Positions 22,799 to 30,346 of a stretch of 31,838 nucleotides of DNA are shown here, one piece after another. The position numbers and the translations under genes are program-made. Below the pieces are notes generated by a model. The model was not told the DNA's origin. It did not search any database and saw nothing but the letters and a program-made list of their open reading frames with translations. Each line of letters starts with the position of its first letter. Position 1 is the stretch's first letter. Source of the stretch: an uncultured Candidatus Saccharibacteria bacterium (GTDB taxonomy: Bacteria; Patescibacteriota; Saccharimonadia; Saccharimonadales; Saccharimonadaceae); NCBI GenBank assembly GCA_934700415.1, contig CAKUXN010000002.1, forward strand, positions 1 through 31,838, in the 5' to 3' direction.

Positions 22799-22804
22799 AG
22801 TTTT

Positions 22805-24274
22805 ATGAAGAATCCCGATTCAGAACGTGTCGAGCGCGCCATTGAAATGGCGAAGAAGGCTCATGATGGTCAATTTCGAAAGACTGGCGAACCTTACATC
22901 GTTCATCCTCTAGCCGTCAAGAAAATTCTCGAAGAGTGGGGCATGGATGAAGATACAATTATTGCTGGTATTCTTCACGATACTATCGAAGATACTCCAC
23001 TTACTCTTAGCGAAATCAAAAAAGAATTTGGTGAATCTGTCGCTTTTCTCGTCGATGGCGTCACCAAGCTTTCTACCGCTCGTAACGGCATGCGTGATAT
23101 TGACACCTACCTTCCCGAGACTAAAGATAATTTCTTAAGACTCATGATCGCTCTCGGTGATGACATTAGGGTTCTCATTATCAAGCTCGCCGACCGTTTG
23201 CATAACCTTCGTACCTTGAGTGCCCTTCCTCCCGACAAGCAGAAGAAAATCGCTAAAGAATCTCTCGAGGTTTTTGCTCCTCTCGCTGACCGTCTTAATA
23301 TGGGGCGTCTCCGTGTTGAGATGGCCGACCTCGCCTTTAAGCATGTCGATCCGCGTCGTTTTGAAGAACTCAAAAACCTAATCGAAAAATACAACAAATC
23401 TGCGGCTAAATCTCTTCAAAAAATCGAAAGTGAAGTTTCCGCGGCTCTCAAAAAAGAAAAAATCAACTTTACTATTTCTGGTCGGGTCAAATCGGTTTAT
23501 TCACTCCATAAAAAATTAGCCAAACACAATCAAAACATGGGCGAAATATACGACCTCACGGCTCTTCGCGTCATCGTCGATGATATTACTGATTGTTATC
23601 TTGCTCTCGGCGTCATCCATTCACTTTATACTCCAATGGGCGGACGCATCAAAGATTATATCGCCATGCCAAAGCAAAACGGCTATCAATCCCTGCATAC
23701 TACCGTTATCACCAAAGACAAGCGCGTAGTGGAGTTCCAAATTCGCACCAAAGAAATGCACGAATATGCCGAGCGCGGCCTTGCCGCTAGCTTTTATTAT
23801 AACGAGCAAAAACTCACCGAGAATTATAAAGAAGGGAAGATCGAGCACCTCCCGACTAATCTTCTCTGGATCACCGAGCTCCAGACTACCGCCGCTCGTC
23901 TCCGCGAAGGCAAGAAGGTTGACCTCAAAAAGTTAAAACTTAATCTCTTTGCTGATAAAATTTTCGTTTACACCCCTAAGGGTGACATTATCGATCTCCC
24001 AGCAGGTGCGATGCCTCTCGACTTTGCCTATCGTCTCCATTCGGAAATCGGCGATCACGTCATCGGTGTTAAAATCAACGGCAAGATGAGTAACTTGAAC
24101 AAAAAACTAGAACAGGGCGATATTGTCGAGATTCTCACCTCTAAGAACCAGACCCCCAAGACCTCTTGGCTCGATCGCATCATCACTCCACGTGCTCGTC
24201 AAAAGCTTCTCCGTGCCCTGAAGCTTAAATCTACTCAAAAAGATCCCCCAATCCCTCCTATCAAAAAGAAATAA
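22805..24274 (+). CDS. rel: (p)ppGpp synthetase/hydrolase, RelA/SpoT homolog (short)
   Basis: A 489-aa stringent-response enzyme. Hydrolase HD domain: H34 in IVHPLAV, H58-D59 in ILHDTIEDT. Synthetase domain: GEIYDLTALRVIV, then GRIKDYIAMPKQNGYQSLHTTV (R281 on) and VEFQIRTKEMHEYAERGLAAS. TGS domain: IFVYTPKGDIIDLPAGAMPLDFAYRLHSEIG, ending near 440. The usual length is about 700-740 aa; the helical, zinc-finger and ACT domains are absent, with only about 45 basic residues after TGS. AAHW, normally after the synthetase motif, reads AASF. The retained HD and synthetase residues suggest both activities, with less ribosome-based control. Confidence 0.95.
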   Translation: MKNPDSERVERAIEMAKKAHDGQFRKTGEPYIVHPLAVKKILEEWGMDEDTIIAGILHDTIEDTPLTLSEIKKEFGESVAFLVDGVTKLSTARNGMRDIDTYLPETKDNFLRLMIALGDDIRVLIIKLADRLHNLRTLSALPPDKQKKIAKESLEVFAPLADRLNMGRLRVEMADLAFKHVDPRRFEELKNLIEKYNKSAAKSLQKIESEVSAALKKEKINFTISGRVKSVYSLHKKLAKHNQNMGEIYDLTALRVIVDDITDCYLALGVIHSLYTPMGGRIKDYIAMPKQNGYQSLHTTVITKDKRVVEFQIRTKEMHEYAERGLAASFYYNEQKLTENYKEGKIEHLPTNLLWITELQTTAARLREGKKVDLKKLKLNLFADKIFVYTPKGDIIDLPAGAMPLDFAYRLHSEIGDHVIGVKINGKMSNLNKKLEQGDIVEILTSKNQTPKTSWLDRIITPRARQKLLRALKLKSTQKDPPIPPIKKK

Positions 24275-24286
24275 ATCCCCAATGTA

Positions 24287-24295
24287 TGATATAAT
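24287..24295 (+). promoter_or_regulatory. Extended -10 promoter of the tRNA-Thr locus (TGATATAAT)
   Basis: Ends 11 nt before the decayed tRNA copy, the same distance as at tRNA-Asp, but 82 nt before the intact tRNA-Thr. Confidence 0.65.
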
Positions 24296-24306
24296 ATCTA
24301 TATTAC

Positions 24307-24350
24307 GCTGTTGTAGCTCCGAGTCGTGATAGTAGAGCAGCTCATTCTAC
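24307..24350 (+). pseudogene. Decayed 5' half-copy of tRNA-Thr
   Basis: GCTGTTGTAGCTC, then GAGTCG, a small insertion, and GTAGAGCAGCTCATTC repeat the acceptor 5' strand, D-arm and anticodon 5' strand of the intact tRNA 71 nt downstream (GCCGTTGTAGCTC, AGTCG, GTAGAGCAGCTCATTC). The anticodon, T-arm and acceptor 3' strand are missing. It cannot fold as a tRNA. Confidence 0.75.
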
Positions 24351-24377
24351 GAATGCACCTTACATATGTTTTATTGT

Positions 24378-24453
24378 GCCGTTGTAGCTCAGTCGGTAGA
24401 GCAGCTCATTCGTAACGAGCAGGTCACAGGTTCGATCCCTGCCAACGGCTCCA
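24378..24453 (+). tRNA. tRNA-Thr (anticodon CGT)
   Basis: A 76-nt cloverleaf: acceptor GCCGTTG/CAACGGC, D-arm GCTCAGTCGGTAGAGC, loop TTCGTAA with anticodon CGT, T-loop TTCGATC, discriminator T, encoded CCA. There is an A-C mismatch closing the anticodon stem and another at the T-stem base. Read as Thr. Confidence 0.93.
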
Positions 24454-24497
24454 GATTGATAGGAAACTCGGAAATTAACTTCTGAGAGTAATAAATG

Positions 24498-24521
24498 CTA
24501 ACTAGAAATAGTTAGTTTTTT
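24498..24521 (+). terminator. Rho-independent terminator after tRNA-Thr
   Basis: 7-bp stem CTAACTA/TAGTTAG with GAAA tetraloop and six T. Confidence 0.85.
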
Positions 24522-24543
24522 GTTATGTAAAGGAGTTGATTTT

Positions 24544-24576
24544 ATGTTAAATATAGAAACAAAAGAATTAAAATAA
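24544..24576 (+). CDS. Ten-residue ORF, probably the frameshifted start of the next gene
   Basis: MLNIETKELK then TAA, with AAAGGAG 8 nt before the ATG. One extra A in the AAAA run before the stop would continue into ISDKLKRKIE and join MIGRFTNTT. So this is either a leader peptide, a real frameshift, or a homopolymer error. Confidence 0.35.
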   Translation: MLNIETKELK

Positions 24577-24602
24577 GCGATAAATTAAAAAGAAAAATTG
24601 AG

Positions 24603-24815
24603 ATGATTGGAAGATTTACAAATACTACTCTTATCATAAATAACGGTTGTGTTAAGAACATAACAGGTACAAATATTGCTTATGTTATGCCACATATCAT
24701 CGTTATTAAAAATAATAAATACATAGTATTTGATGAATGTGATAATGTTTATATAAATACCTTTAAAAGCAAAATATCATTTAAAGATTTAGAAGATTAT
24801 ATAAATAGTCATTAA
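24603..24815 (+). CDS. Small AT-rich protein, unknown function
   Basis: A 70-aa protein with Asn/Ile-rich beta-like sequence (TNTTLIINNGCVKNITGTNIAYVMPHIIVIKNNKYIVFDECDNVYI) and a terminal helix SFKDLEDYINSH. It is not recognised. No good SD precedes this ATG; the nearest one serves the 10-residue ORF upstream, and a one-base shift would fuse them into an about 90-residue protein. Codon use is that of the AT-rich island. Confidence 0.4.
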   Translation: MIGRFTNTTLIINNGCVKNITGTNIAYVMPHIIVIKNNKYIVFDECDNVYINTFKSKISFKDLEDYINSH

Positions 24816-24917
24816 ATATCTTTTTAAGTATTATACTTTTCAAAAATACTTTTAAGGTGCCAAATGAGAGAGAAGTGTTTTTTAAAATATTTAGATTTTA
24901 GACTACACTTTTCAAGC

Positions 24918-24950
24918 TTAAAGTGCCAAACATATGAAAATTTTTTTCAT
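24918..24950 (-). CDS. Very short ORF with perfect SD (MKKIFICLAL), likely remnant
   Basis: On the minus strand GAAAGGAGGTG lies 4 nt before an ATG reading MKKIFICLAL then TAA. The peptide looks like the start of a lipoprotein signal sequence cut off by a stop. It directly follows the end of the 307-aa gene, so it may be the decayed third gene of that operon. The ATG lies in an AT-rich hairpin, ATATGAAAA/TTTTCATAT (24932-24952). Confidence 0.35.
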   Translation of the reverse strand: MKKIFICLAL

Positions 24951-24966
24951 ATTTCACCTCCTTTCA

Positions 24967-25890
24967 TCATTCTTCATATCTAATTTCACTCATATAGTTA
25001 AATCCACTTAAGAAATAATCGTCTTGATATTCTCTTACTCTATTTGTCATTACATCATTTATAGGTATAAGTGTATAATCTTTTAATATTACATACTTGT
25101 ATGTAAATGTTAATACTTCATCGTAATACTTTGTTAATAAACTGATTTTTACAGTAGTAGTTACTGTTTTATTTAAATTATTGTCAAAGTAACTCATTAT
25201 TTCGTAAAAACCTTTGTCGGTTTTTAGAATTCTTTCATTATATATTCTAATTACTTTTTGACCTTCATAATTGCCACTTATTTTTTCTATGGTTGGATAT
25301 TTCTCGTTTAGATAATTTATACTATATAAAATATTATCTTTTGAATAAACATAATTCGACATAAAATCATAATCTATCTTTTTACCAAGAAATTCTGTTG
25401 AATAATCCCATTTAATAAGATAATCACTTAAATTATAATTAGCTTTTAAATACGTATCATAACTATCGCTAACTTTATTATCTATGTTATTATCATGTAA
25501 TGTATATCTAGTATCATTGTAATCATAAAACATTATATCTGCTCCTGAAGTTGGCACAATATTCATAATTCTAATTCTACTTGGATTATCATATACTTTT
25601 TTATATTCAAAAGTTCCATAATCTAACTTATTTGGGTTAAAGATGTAAATTTTATTATCAGTAATGAAAGCATATTTATTAAAAAATGTATCTTCATTTA
25701 TAAGCCCTGTATCACTTAATTTATAATATTTTTTATTTTTATCATTTTCTAAAAGTTGTTCTATTAAAGAAGTGGGCTCTTTTAAAAAAGCATCTTGTTC
25801 ATTATTTTTTTTAATTAAACATACTGATACAATTACAATACCTAAAACTACTATTAAAGAAATAATATAAATTATTTTTTTATTTTTCAT
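24967..25890 (-). CDS. Membrane-anchored extracellular protein of the AT-rich island, unknown function
   Basis: A 307-aa protein. The N-terminus MKNKKIIYIISLIVVLGIVIVSVCLIKK is a basic start plus one helix (about 5-25), acting as an uncleaved anchor. The remainder is an Asn/Tyr/Asp-rich beta-like ectodomain with repeated short strands (KYAFITDNKIYIFNPNKLDYGTF; IMFYDYNDTRYTLHDN). No catalytic motif is visible. It lies 21 nt after the 373-aa gene on the same strand, probably one operon. Its RBS is weak. Low-GC Gram-positive origin is inferred from codon use. Confidence 0.6.
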   Translation of the reverse strand: MKNKKIIYIISLIVVLGIVIVSVCLIKKNNEQDAFLKEPTSLIEQLLENDKNKKYYKLSDTGLINEDTFFNKYAFITDNKIYIFNPNKLDYGTFEYKKVYDNPSRIRIMNIVPTSGADIMFYDYNDTRYTLHDNNIDNKVSDSYDTYLKANYNLSDYLIKWDYSTEFLGKKIDYDFMSNYVYSKDNILYSINYLNEKYPTIEKISGNYEGQKVIRIYNERILKTDKGFYEIMSYFDNNLNKTVTTTVKISLLTKYYDEVLTFTYKYVILKDYTLIPINDVMTNRVREYQDDYFLSGFNYMSEIRYEE

Positions 25891-25911
25891 CTTATTTTTT
25901 GTCTTATTTTC

Positions 25912-27033
25912 TTACTTTTCAATATATCCTGATGTTTTTTCGGTGTACATATTATTGGTTATAGATTTATATCTTTCTCCATCATAATCATCAGTAAATC
26001 CATTGTATGCTTTATAAATTTCGTTGGTTTCAGTATCGTATACTCTTTCATAACCTAGTGTTGCATCGCTTTGTTTTTGACTCATAATATCATATGTTGT
26101 ACTTCTACTCTCCCAAGCACTCATATATGAATCAAATGCTTTTTGTACACTGGCATTTAATTCTAGTGCCTGTTTAGTTTGAGCATTTCCATCATCAATA
26201 GTTTTTTGTACATATGAAGAATTAAAATCTATTGAATTAATTGATTCTAATAAAATATCTTTATAATCTATAAATTCATCTTTTACTGAAGTAATAGACA
26301 TAATGTCATAAACCATATAATAAAGCGTGTCAACTCCACCGAGATTATTATTACCGAAATTAACAATAGATGCCATAAACATTCCTTCCCCTGGTTTACC
26401 ATATTCATCATTAAATGTAGCTCTTAATACTTTACTATCTAAAGCAACACTTTTCATACTGGCACTTGATTCTGATTCTTCTAATTTAGAGAAATCACTA
26501 AAGTTAGGAAAATTAATTGTAGAAAAACTAGCATCAATAGATTTAACAAAAGCTGTTACATCATTAAATTTTTGATAAAATCCTAAAGTAGTAGGATTTT
26601 CTAGCACTATGCTATCAGCAAATAATTTATACTGTGCATTATTACCACTCATACTATAATAATTCTGCCAAACCTTTTTTGCAGCTTCACTTTTTAAAAG
26701 TGGTTGAATCTTTAACATTAAAAATATTTGATTTCTACTATCTTCGGTATCATATGCTCTAATAGCATAATAAATACCGCTTCCACCTGTTTCAACGTTC
26801 CATCCTTTCGGTTTTTTCATAGAGAAAACATCGTTTTTATACTCTTCTAATTTTAAATTACTAACTTTATTAGCCACTATTTTTACTTTAGGTTCTTTAG
26901 AGAATATAGAACCACCTCCACCTGTTTTACTATTACTGCCAATCTGAAAGGCAATAAATATAAGAATTAAAACTCCTAAAATTCCAACACCAAATTTAAT
27001 GAATTTCTTCTTATCAGAAATAATTTCTTTCAT
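25912..27033 (-). CDS. Membrane-anchored exported protein, PsbP/lipoprotein-like, AT-rich island
   Basis: A 373-aa protein. One helix near residues 10-31 (FIKFGVGILGVLILIFIAFQIG) and a Gly-rich linker (TGGGGS) precede an ectodomain. VFSMKKPKGWNVETGGSGIYYAIRAYD resembles the 'y-P-gW-x' start of PsbP/DUF-type lipoprotein domains; the C-terminal about 70 residues are polar. The ATG used has GAGGAG 7 nt upstream; the frame extends 5 codons further to an ATG that itself forms part of that SD, so the shorter form is preferred. No function can be assigned. Confidence 0.6.
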   Translation of the reverse strand: MKEIISDKKKFIKFGVGILGVLILIFIAFQIGSNSKTGGGGSIFSKEPKVKIVANKVSNLKLEEYKNDVFSMKKPKGWNVETGGSGIYYAIRAYDTEDSRNQIFLMLKIQPLLKSEAAKKVWQNYYSMSGNNAQYKLFADSIVLENPTTLGFYQKFNDVTAFVKSIDASFSTINFPNFSDFSKLEESESSASMKSVALDSKVLRATFNDEYGKPGEGMFMASIVNFGNNNLGGVDTLYYMVYDIMSITSVKDEFIDYKDILLESINSIDFNSSYVQKTIDDGNAQTKQALELNASVQKAFDSYMSAWESRSTTYDIMSQKQSDATLGYERVYDTETNEIYKAYNGFTDDYDGERYKSITNNMYTEKTSGYIEK

Positions 27034-27055
27034 ACTCTTTCTCCTCATATTTTAT

Positions 27056-27061
27056 ATTATA
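27056..27061 (-). promoter_or_regulatory. Possible -10 for the island operon
   Basis: TATAAT on the minus strand, about 22 nt upstream of the preferred ATG; the AT-rich context makes chance matches likely, and no clear -35 is seen. Confidence 0.35.
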
Positions 27062-27267
27062 AATGCAAAAATTAGAAAGAACAATAGGTAAATAGTGAAT
27101 TTTAATACCAAATTAGACAAATATATAAAGAACGTTTTAAATATTATTGCCCATAAAAAATTTAATTGGTAAAATATTAGTAGAAATTGATATTTAATTA
27201 TTAATTTCTCAATAAGTGAGAAAAAGTTTGAAATAACCTAACCACTTGCTCCATTTTTTTGTAGTTA

Positions 27268-27276
27268 TGTTATAAT
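27268..27276 (+). promoter_or_regulatory. Extended -10 promoter (TGTTATAAT) of the HdeD-like operon
   Basis: 22 nt before the ATG at 27299, with AAAGGAG (27287-27293) in the leader; a normal, leadered transcript. Confidence 0.68.
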
Positions 27277-27298
27277 GGTTATAGATAAAGGAGTTTTT

Positions 27299-27889
27299 AT
27301 GTCTAAGGTGGAAATTATCAAGCGCCCCATCGAACAAGTGGGAAGCGACATCAAAAAATCTGCTTGGTCGGCAGTAATAGAATCATTGGCGCTTGTCGTC
27401 CTTGGGATTTTATTTGTAGTCTGGCCCGACACGATGATCAAAGTTCTCGCCTATGTCGTAGGTACTTTCTTTATTGTTAAAGGCGGTTTTCAGATTATTA
27501 CTTATTTCATGGAAAAAGGGCATCGAGATTTCTTTAACAATGGGCTTCTTATGGGCGTTATTTCCGTGTTGATTGGCATCACTGCGTTTGTCGTCGGCGA
27601 GAACATTGCCAGCGTCTTTCGCGTCGTAATCGGTATTTTAATTATTTACGAGTCATTAGTGCGCATCAATACTTCTACTAAATTAGCCTCAGCTGGAGTT
27701 TCCACTTGGAAATATATGCTCATCTTGTCACTACTAATGCTGATCCTTGGCGTTTTTGTCACCTTCAACACTGGCGCCATTGTTACATTAGTGGGATGGA
27801 TGATGGTTGTCACTGGCATTATTGGCATCGTTGGTGATGTCATGTTCATTCAACATGTTAATATAGTTATAGATAAACTCACAAAATAA
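27299..27889 (+). CDS. HdeD/DUF308-family membrane protein
   Basis: A 196-aa integral membrane protein with about six hydrophobic helices arranged as repeated pairs, including LALVVLGILFVVWPDTMIKVL, GTFFIVKGGFQIITYF and LLMGVISVLIGITAFV. The 'GilxxxxPxxxxxxl...GxxxixxGxxxi' repeat is the DUF308/HdeD pattern. E. coli HdeD is linked to acid stress, but the role in this group is unknown. The start is set by AAAGGAG 5 nt upstream; an in-frame GTG/ATG eight codons earlier would lie at the transcription start. It heads an operon with the small membrane protein and the glycosyltransferase. Confidence 0.8.
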   Translation: MSKVEIIKRPIEQVGSDIKKSAWSAVIESLALVVLGILFVVWPDTMIKVLAYVVGTFFIVKGGFQIITYFMEKGHRDFFNNGLLMGVISVLIGITAFVVGENIASVFRVVIGILIIYESLVRINTSTKLASAGVSTWKYMLILSLLMLILGVFVTFNTGAIVTLVGWMMVVTGIIGIVGDVMFIQHVNIVIDKLTK

Positions 27890-27892
27890 TTT

Positions 27893-28255
27893 ATGAAAGA
27901 TCTGTTTGAAGATTTAAAAAAAATATATCAAAATGAAAGACTCACTCTTATTTTGATTATTCTGAATATTTTAGGTTCTATCGCTCTTCTTGTGACGGGC
28001 ATTTTAAGGCTCAGTCCCGATAGTGCCGTAGTTAAAATTGGCTACGGTGATATCGGTGGCTACCGCAATGGCTCTTGGGCTGACATGCTCGCCTTTCCGC
28101 TTCTAGCAATTGTTTTTGGCGTCTTCCATAGTATTATTGCACTCCGTATTTACCGAAAACGTGGTGCTGGCATGACTAAATTTTTCCTCATCAATACTAC
28201 GATTTTAATTATCGGCGCATTTATAGTCTTGTTTAGGTTAACAGGAGGAGCTTAA
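27893..28255 (+). CDS. Small three-helix membrane protein
   Basis: A 120-aa protein with helices at about 18-39 (LILIILNILGSIALLVTGILRL), 64-86 (MLAFPLLAIVFGVFHSIIALRIY) and 95-115 (FFLINTTILIIGAFIVLFRL). A short loop, DSAVVKIGYGDIGGYRNGSW, sits between the first two and should face outward, with a basic YRKRGAG loop inside. The family is not recognised. It starts 3 nt after the HdeD-like stop and ends 1 nt before the glycosyltransferase start, so a joint envelope role is plausible. Confidence 0.6.
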   Translation: MKDLFEDLKKIYQNERLTLILIILNILGSIALLVTGILRLSPDSAVVKIGYGDIGGYRNGSWADMLAFPLLAIVFGVFHSIIALRIYRKRGAGMTKFFLINTTILIIGAFIVLFRLTGGA

Positions 28256-28256
28256 A

Positions 28257-29882
28257 ATGCGTCGCAACTTGGAAATTCCTCAGGGCAAACGGACTAAATT
28301 CTATCGTTTTCTCGAAATCTTGCCGGGGCTCATTTCGTATGGTGCAATTATTTTGTTGTTTATTTTGTCTTGGGCCGATCCTGTCATCGGCTCAATTTAT
28401 TTATTCATCATTATTGCTTCTACTTTAGTTAAAGCAATCGGAGTAGCCTACCGCACTATTCAAGGTTACGAAGTCATCAAACGCGCCGAACGCGTAGATT
28501 GGCGCAAGCGTATGGAGGATTTGGAGAATCCTCACGACGCCTACGAACGCTTGCGTGACGACGATTCTAAAAGTTATGAATTCGTCGAACACGTCGAAAA
28601 TCTCAAACTCATGGCCAGCATGAATCCAGATTATCCCAACCCTAGTAAAATTTATCACGTCGTGATTGTGGCTGCCTACAATGAGGGAATCGAAATTCTA
28701 GGCCCCTCAATTGAGGCCATCAAAAATACCACTTTTCCTAACGACCACATCATCGTAGCCCTCGCTTATGAAGAGCGTGGCGGTGAGGCTATGGAGCAGA
28801 CCGCCGAGGCCCTTCGCCAAAAGTACAAAGGCACTTTCAAAGAATTTATGGCCATCAAACACCCCGATAATCTCCCCGGCGAAATTATCGGAAAAGGCCC
28901 CAACCTTACCTACGCAGGCGAAAAAATTGCCATTTACACTAGGGAAAAACATTTGCCAATCGAGAACATTATCGTCACTTCACTCGACAGCGATAACCGT
29001 ATGCACGAAAAATATCTTGATTCCGTTGCCTACGAATTTGTCACGCACCCCAATCGCCAACGTCTTAGTTACCAGCCGGTCTCACTTTTTATGAACAATA
29101 TTTGGGATGCTCCTGCACCCACTCGCGTTATTGCCGTATCTAACTCTTTCTTCAATGTAATTTCCACTATGCGTCCACATTTACTGCGCAATTTTGCTTC
29201 ACACTCTCAGCCGCTTCAAGCTCTTGAAGCCATGAATTTCTGGAGCAAGCGTACTATCGTTGAGGATGGTCATCAATACTGGCGCAGTCTATTTTTCTTT
29301 AATGGTGATTATTCGGTTTTGCCAATTCGGATTCCGATTTATCAAGACGCCGTCATCGACGAAACTCTCTTTAAGACCATTAAAGCTCAGTTCGTTCAGG
29401 TCCGTCGCTGGTACTATGGTGCTTCAGATGTAGCTTATGTCGGCACCAGACTTTTCGTAAAAAGGGAAAAACGCCCCATGCCTTTCCGGAAACTCTTACC
29501 AAAATTTTGGCGGCTCTTAGACGGCCACGTCACTCTAGCGATTTTAGCGCCAATCGTTGCGTTTGGCGGCTGGGTACCAATGGTCATGAATATTTCTTCG
29601 CATGGCATGGTCGCATATAATCTTCCAAATATCGTCAGCGTGGTCGAAACTTTTGCCTCAGTTGGTCTTATCGTGTCAGTCCTAGTCTCTTTTAAAATGT
29701 TACCTAGGCGCCCAGCCAAATATCGTAAAAGTAAAAACATATTGATGGTTTTGCAATGGATTTTAATGCCAGTTACATCGATTATTTATCAGTCCCTGGC
29801 TGCTTTTTATGCTCAGACTCGCTTAATGTTGGGTCTTTACATGGAAAAATTTGACGTCACCAAAAAAATTGTCAAAAAATAA
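28257..29882 (+). CDS. Membrane-bound family 2 glycosyltransferase
   Basis: A 541-aa processive-type GT2 enzyme. Two helices near the N-terminus (about 24-63), a cytoplasmic catalytic domain starting YHVVIVAAYNEG (nucleotide-binding), SLDSDNRMH with the DxD metal site (D244, D246), an acceptor region with ED (IVEDGHQYW), QVRRW at 381-385 (the Q(Q/R)xRW processivity motif), and three or four C-terminal helices. This is the layout of cellulose/hyaluronan synthase-like enzymes making surface polysaccharide or glycolipid. The sugar is not predictable. AGGAGG lies 8 nt before the ATG, over the end of the upstream gene. Confidence 0.88.
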   Translation: MRRNLEIPQGKRTKFYRFLEILPGLISYGAIILLFILSWADPVIGSIYLFIIIASTLVKAIGVAYRTIQGYEVIKRAERVDWRKRMEDLENPHDAYERLRDDDSKSYEFVEHVENLKLMASMNPDYPNPSKIYHVVIVAAYNEGIEILGPSIEAIKNTTFPNDHIIVALAYEERGGEAMEQTAEALRQKYKGTFKEFMAIKHPDNLPGEIIGKGPNLTYAGEKIAIYTREKHLPIENIIVTSLDSDNRMHEKYLDSVAYEFVTHPNRQRLSYQPVSLFMNNIWDAPAPTRVIAVSNSFFNVISTMRPHLLRNFASHSQPLQALEAMNFWSKRTIVEDGHQYWRSLFFFNGDYSVLPIRIPIYQDAVIDETLFKTIKAQFVQVRRWYYGASDVAYVGTRLFVKREKRPMPFRKLLPKFWRLLDGHVTLAILAPIVAFGGWVPMVMNISSHGMVAYNLPNIVSVVETFASVGLIVSVLVSFKMLPRRPAKYRKSKNILMVLQWILMPVTSIIYQSLAAFYAQTRLMLGLYMEKFDVTKKIVKK

Positions 29883-30053
29883 CCATAAGTTTTTAGACAA
29901 AAAGCTTGAACATGATGTACTGGCCTTATAAAGCAACACATAATGTCAAGTACGAAGGTTAAAAATGTCATATCTTTTAAAAGCTGATTTGATTGGTCCT
30001 TTCGTAAGATCTTTAAATGTGTACATTACACTCTAGTCGAAATCTAAAATCTA

Positions 30054-30062
30054 TGGTATAAT
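30054..30062 (+). promoter_or_regulatory. Extended -10 promoter of tRNA-Val (TGGTATAAT)
   Basis: Ends 8 nt before the tRNA 5' end. Confidence 0.7.
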
Positions 30063-30070
30063 AATCTGGC

Positions 30071-30147
30071 GGGTGATTAGCTCAGTTGGCTAGAGCGTCT
30101 CGTTTACACCGAGAAGGTCGGGGGTTCGAGCCCCTCATCACCCACCA
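30071..30147 (+). tRNA. tRNA-Val (anticodon TAC)
   Basis: A 77-nt cloverleaf: acceptor GGGTGAT/ATCACCC, D-arm GCTCAGTTGGCTAGAGC, anticodon stem TCTCG/CGAGA with loop TTTACAC (TAC at 30105-30107), T-loop TTCGAGC, discriminator A, encoded CCA. Confidence 0.97.
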
Positions 30148-30202
30148 AACGGTTTATAAAATTATTTTTATCTATTCCGTAATCTACAAATGCCTGTTAA
30201 AT

Positions 30203-30228
30203 CCCTCGTTAGTATAGAGGGCTATTTT
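30203..30228 (+). terminator. Probable terminator after tRNA-Val
   Basis: Five-bp CCCTC/GAGGG stem with a 9-nt loop, then CTATTTTT; weak but in the right place, about 55 nt after the tRNA. Confidence 0.5.
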
Positions 30229-30331
30229 TATGCCATTTTTTGCAACAAAAACATACCTAGAATCGTAATTTACCTCTATAATCTTGGCTGTTAAAACCCC
30301 AAACGATCCAAATTAGCTCGTATTGGTGTTA

Positions 30332-30340
30332 TGATATAAT
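30332..30340 (+). promoter_or_regulatory. Extended -10 promoter of the HD gene (TGATATAAT)
   Basis: Ends 6 nt before the ATG; leaderless mRNA predicted. Confidence 0.68.
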
Positions 30341-30346
30341 AAAAAT

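Larger units (their letters stand above)
24454..27260. other. AT-rich island adjoining tRNA-Thr
   Basis: Base composition drops sharply right after the tRNA CCA end and recovers near the promoter at 27268. Genes inside use AAA, ATA, TTA and AAT heavily, unlike the GCC/GAC/CGC-rich neighbours, and lie mainly on the opposite strand. They encode small or exported proteins with no housekeeping role. This fits horizontal transfer from a low-GC, Firmicutes-like source. No integrase or transposase was found, and no convincing flanking direct repeat. Confidence 0.65.

Noticed and set aside
21886..22800. parS site or replication origin near parAB
   Set aside because: No sequence close to the parS consensus TGTTTCACGTGAAACA and no DnaA-box cluster was seen by eye.
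24448..27253. GCTCCA at the tRNA-Thr 3' end and again at 27248-27253 as integration att sites
   Set aside because: Only six bases match and flanks differ; chance expectation is high over 2.8 kb, and no integrase is present.
29912..29962. Short ORF MMYWPYKATHNVKYEG after the glycosyltransferase
   Set aside because: No SD or promoter, only 16 residues, no support beyond an open frame.
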